7,637 nt of DNA. It comes from Calditrichaceae bacterium. GTDB taxonomy: Bacteria; Calditrichota; Calditrichia; Calditrichales; Calditrichaceae. The stretch is from positions 1 to 7,637 of the forward strand of contig JAUXGF010000126.1 in assembly GCA_030622395.1 (NCBI GenBank), read 5' to 3'. The notes beneath the pieces were generated by a model. The model was not told where the DNA came from, did no database searches, and was given only the letters and a program-made list of their open reading frames with translations. The position numbers and the translations under genes were made by a program. Below are positions 5,847 to 7,637 of the stretch, one piece after another (within the stretch, counting starts at the first letter, position 1; each line of letters opens with the position of its first letter).

Positions 5847-7469
5847 TTAAAAAAAAGCACCCCAAAGAGTAAATACAGCCATTATCAGCACAATTGAAAA
5901 AGCAATGTTTAAATTATTCCACTTTGAATTCTTCGGATTATTATAACCGGCGGCTATTTTAACGCCATAAGGAAATGACGTCACCGTCCCGGATATATCC
6001 GATCTGACAGCAGTCGTATTTCTTAAGCTAACCCAATGCAGTACAACTGTAGATATTATAAATAAGAAAACGGCAAAATGAAGATAATTAATACCGACAA
6101 ACCAGTTTATTAAGGGATTTGAAACATAGTTACACTTATGCAATAATTCGAAGATTAAACGAAGGGCTCCCACAACGCCGCCGACTGCTAAAGCCCAAAT
6201 AGCTCCCTTGCCGTTTAAACGTTTATTAAAAATCCCGAATAAAAAGACCGCTGTAATAGGGGGGCTGATATATGCCTGAATGGACTGCAGGTAGATATAT
6301 ATATGTGAATTGATTATTTTTGTAAGAGGCACCCATAAAATCCCGGTAATCACAATTATGGTTGTAGCTAATCGTCCGACTAAAACTAATTTTCTTTCCG
6401 AAGCTTTCGGATGAAAATATTTATAAAAATCCATTGTAAAAAGCGTTGACGCGCTGTTAAAAACCCCGGCCAATGAAGACATTAAAGCCGCCAGCAAGCC
6501 CGCCATTATCAAGCCGCGAAATCCAACCGGCATAAGCATACCGGCTATCATAACCGGATAGGCTTCATCTCCTTTTATCTCAGGATATAAAGCTGCTGCG
6601 ATCATGCCGGGAAATACAAATAAGAATACAGGCAAAATTTTAAGGAAACCCGCCAAAATCGTTCCGCTTTGCGCATTATATACATTCTTAGCGCTTAACA
6701 CGCGTTGTACAATATACTGATCCGTGCACCAATACCATACTCCGATAATAGGCGCGCCGAAAACAATTCCCGTCCAGGGGAAATCAGGATCGGACATTGG
6801 TTTGAACATAGAAAAATAATCCGCCGGCAATTTTTGCTGCAAAGCCGTAAAGCCGCCGACTTCATTAAGTCCCATTACAGTTAATATTACCGCTCCGCCG
6901 ATAAGAAATACAGCTTGTATCATTCCTGTATAAATCACTGCGCTAAGTCCGCCGATAATAGTATAAATACCTGTAAGCACAACCATAACAACCGCCGAAG
7001 TATAGATATCCCATCCTAAAAGAGCGTTAAGCAATAAACCTCCTGCAAATAGAGTTATAGAAACTTTCGTTAAAATGTAGGCGACAATAGAGACGCTTGT
7101 AAGATACATGCGGCTGGCGGTGTTGTAACGTTTTTCTAAAAATTCCGGCATAGTAAAAACGCCGGACTTCAAATAAAGAGGAACAAAAACCCAGCCTAAC
7201 AGCAAAATTACCAGCGCCGCTATCCACTCAAAATGCCCGACAGCTAATCCACGGGCAGCGCCCGACCCGGCTAAACCGATAAAATGCTCGCCGGATATAT
7301 TTGTGGCAAAAAGCGACGCGCCGATTGCGATCCATCCTACATTTCTGCCTGCTAAAAAATAACCGGCGCTGTTTTCTTTACTTCTGCGCGAAGCAATTAA
7401 ACCAACGCCTAAAACTGCGATTATATATATTAATGTTATACTTATATCCAGCGAGGTAAAATTTCCCAA
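5847..7469 (-). CDS. Sodium/solute symporter of the SSS family, SGLT-like sugar carrier
   Basis: A 540-residue inner-membrane carrier, the same size as vSGLT (about 543), with about 14 hydrophobic helices and the last at 519-538. It probably imports a sugar with Na+. Residues 47-85 (AIGASLFATNISGEHFIGLAGSG and FEW) match the SGLT signature around helix 1. By alignment from memory to vSGLT, A55, I58, A328, S331 and S332 fall at the Na2 sodium site. E81, K277 and Q395 match sugar-contacting E88, K294 and Q428. H62 and the WYWCTDQYIVQR block (245-256) are as in human SGLT1 (H83, Y290, W291, D294), where vSGLT has Q69 and N260. NSASTLFTMD (338-347) is also SGLT1-like. The start is TTG (7469-7467), chosen because AGGGA lies 7 bases upstream and no in-frame ATG or GTG precedes it. 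It is first of a possible two-gene unit with the secreted protein. Family certain, sugar likely, exact substrate unknown. Confidence 0.93.
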   Translation of the reverse strand: MGNFTSLDISITLIYIIAVLGVGLIASRRSKENSAGYFLAGRNVGWIAIGASLFATNISGEHFIGLAGSGAARGLAVGHFEWIAALVILLLGWVFVPLYLKSGVFTMPEFLEKRYNTASRMYLTSVSIVAYILTKVSITLFAGGLLLNALLGWDIYTSAVVMVVLTGIYTIIGGLSAVIYTGMIQAVFLIGGAVILTVMGLNEVGGFTALQQKLPADYFSMFKPMSDPDFPWTGIVFGAPIIGVWYWCTDQYIVQRVLSAKNVYNAQSGTILAGFLKILPVFLFVFPGMIAAALYPEIKGDEAYPVMIAGMLMPVGFRGLIMAGLLAALMSSLAGVFNSASTLFTMDFYKYFHPKASERKLVLVGRLATTIIVITGILWVPLTKIINSHIYIYLQSIQAYISPPITAVFLFGIFNKRLNGKGAIWALAVGGVVGALRLIFELLHKCNYVSNPLINWFVGINYLHFAVFLFIISTVVLHWVSLRNTTAVRSDISGTVTSFPYGVKIAAGYNNPKNSKWNNLNIAFSIVLIMAVFTLWGAFF

Positions 7470-7637
7470 AAGTATTTCCCTAAAATTATATATTTTAAAT
7501 ATGAAATGAATATCACAAATTATGCCATTTAAAATAACATTAGGCTATTGCATTAATTTTATTAACTTTAAAGTAATGACTAAAAATATTTAAAATTTAA
7601 AAGACTATTAATTTAATAATGAATGATTATTATTTTA
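7470..7637. other. AT-rich upstream region of the symporter gene
   Basis: These 168 bases to the window edge are strongly AT-rich and carry no convincing gene on either strand. On the minus strand AGGGA (7481-7477) is the symporter's ribosome site, 7 bases before the TTG. A TATAAT (7490-7485) also lies here, but it is so close to the start that a transcript from it would lose much of the ribosome site. No well-spaced -35/-10 pair was found. The symporter's promoter is presumably in this stretch or beyond the edge. Confidence 0.4.

Noticed and set aside
7027..7227. A 66-codon minus-strand frame inside the symporter gene
   Set aside because: It is in another frame of the conserved symporter helices. 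A frameshifted shadow is the simpler explanation.

Overview
The window holds three complete protein-coding genes, all on the minus strand. In transcription order they are a sodium/sugar-type symporter of the SSS (SGLT) family (7469-5847), a large secreted multi-domain carbohydrate-binding-like protein with a type IX secretion sorting tail (5743-3206), and a TonB-dependent outer-membrane receptor (2847-118). No RNA gene, CRISPR array, transposase or phage gene was seen. What remains is intergenic: a good intrinsic terminator, three dispersed-repeat-like inverted elements, and short AT-rich leaders.

The organism looks like a Gram-negative of the FCB assemblage. It has a TonB receptor with a carboxypeptidase-regulatory-like N-terminal extension, and a C-terminal sorting domain containing NYPNPFNPLTKIEY. 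That form is typical of Ignavibacteriota, Calditrichota, KSB1 and related lineages. At least two genes have a clear purine-rich Shine-Dalgarno (AAAGGAGG before the secreted protein), which argues against classical Bacteroidia, where strong SD sequences are uncommon. The phylum cannot be fixed from this window.

Layout: 1-89 is an imperfect inverted repeat resembling a dispersed intergenic element. 118-2847 is the TonB receptor. 2848-3205 is a 358-base gap holding the receptor's leader, a 24-bp perfect inverted repeat with a 7-base loop, a small hairpin related to part of the 1-89 element, an AT-rich stretch, and the terminator of the secreted-protein gene. 3206-5743 is the secreted protein. 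5744-5846 is a 103-base spacer with no evident terminator. 5847-7469 is the symporter, which starts with TTG. 7470-7637 is AT-rich upstream DNA reaching the window edge.

Taken together the genes suggest, by inference, a small carbohydrate-acquisition locus. The secreted protein has two tandem galactose-binding-like beta-sandwich regions, a fibronectin-III-like region and a CBM9-like region, and would bind glycan outside the cell. The TonB receptor would carry a ligand across the outer membrane, and the SGLT-like carrier would import a sugar across the inner membrane. No SusD-type lipoprotein and no glycoside hydrolase is visible, so this is not a standard Sus-type locus and the substrate is unknown. 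The symporter and secreted-protein genes may be co-transcribed. The receptor lies beyond a terminator and probably has its own promoter.
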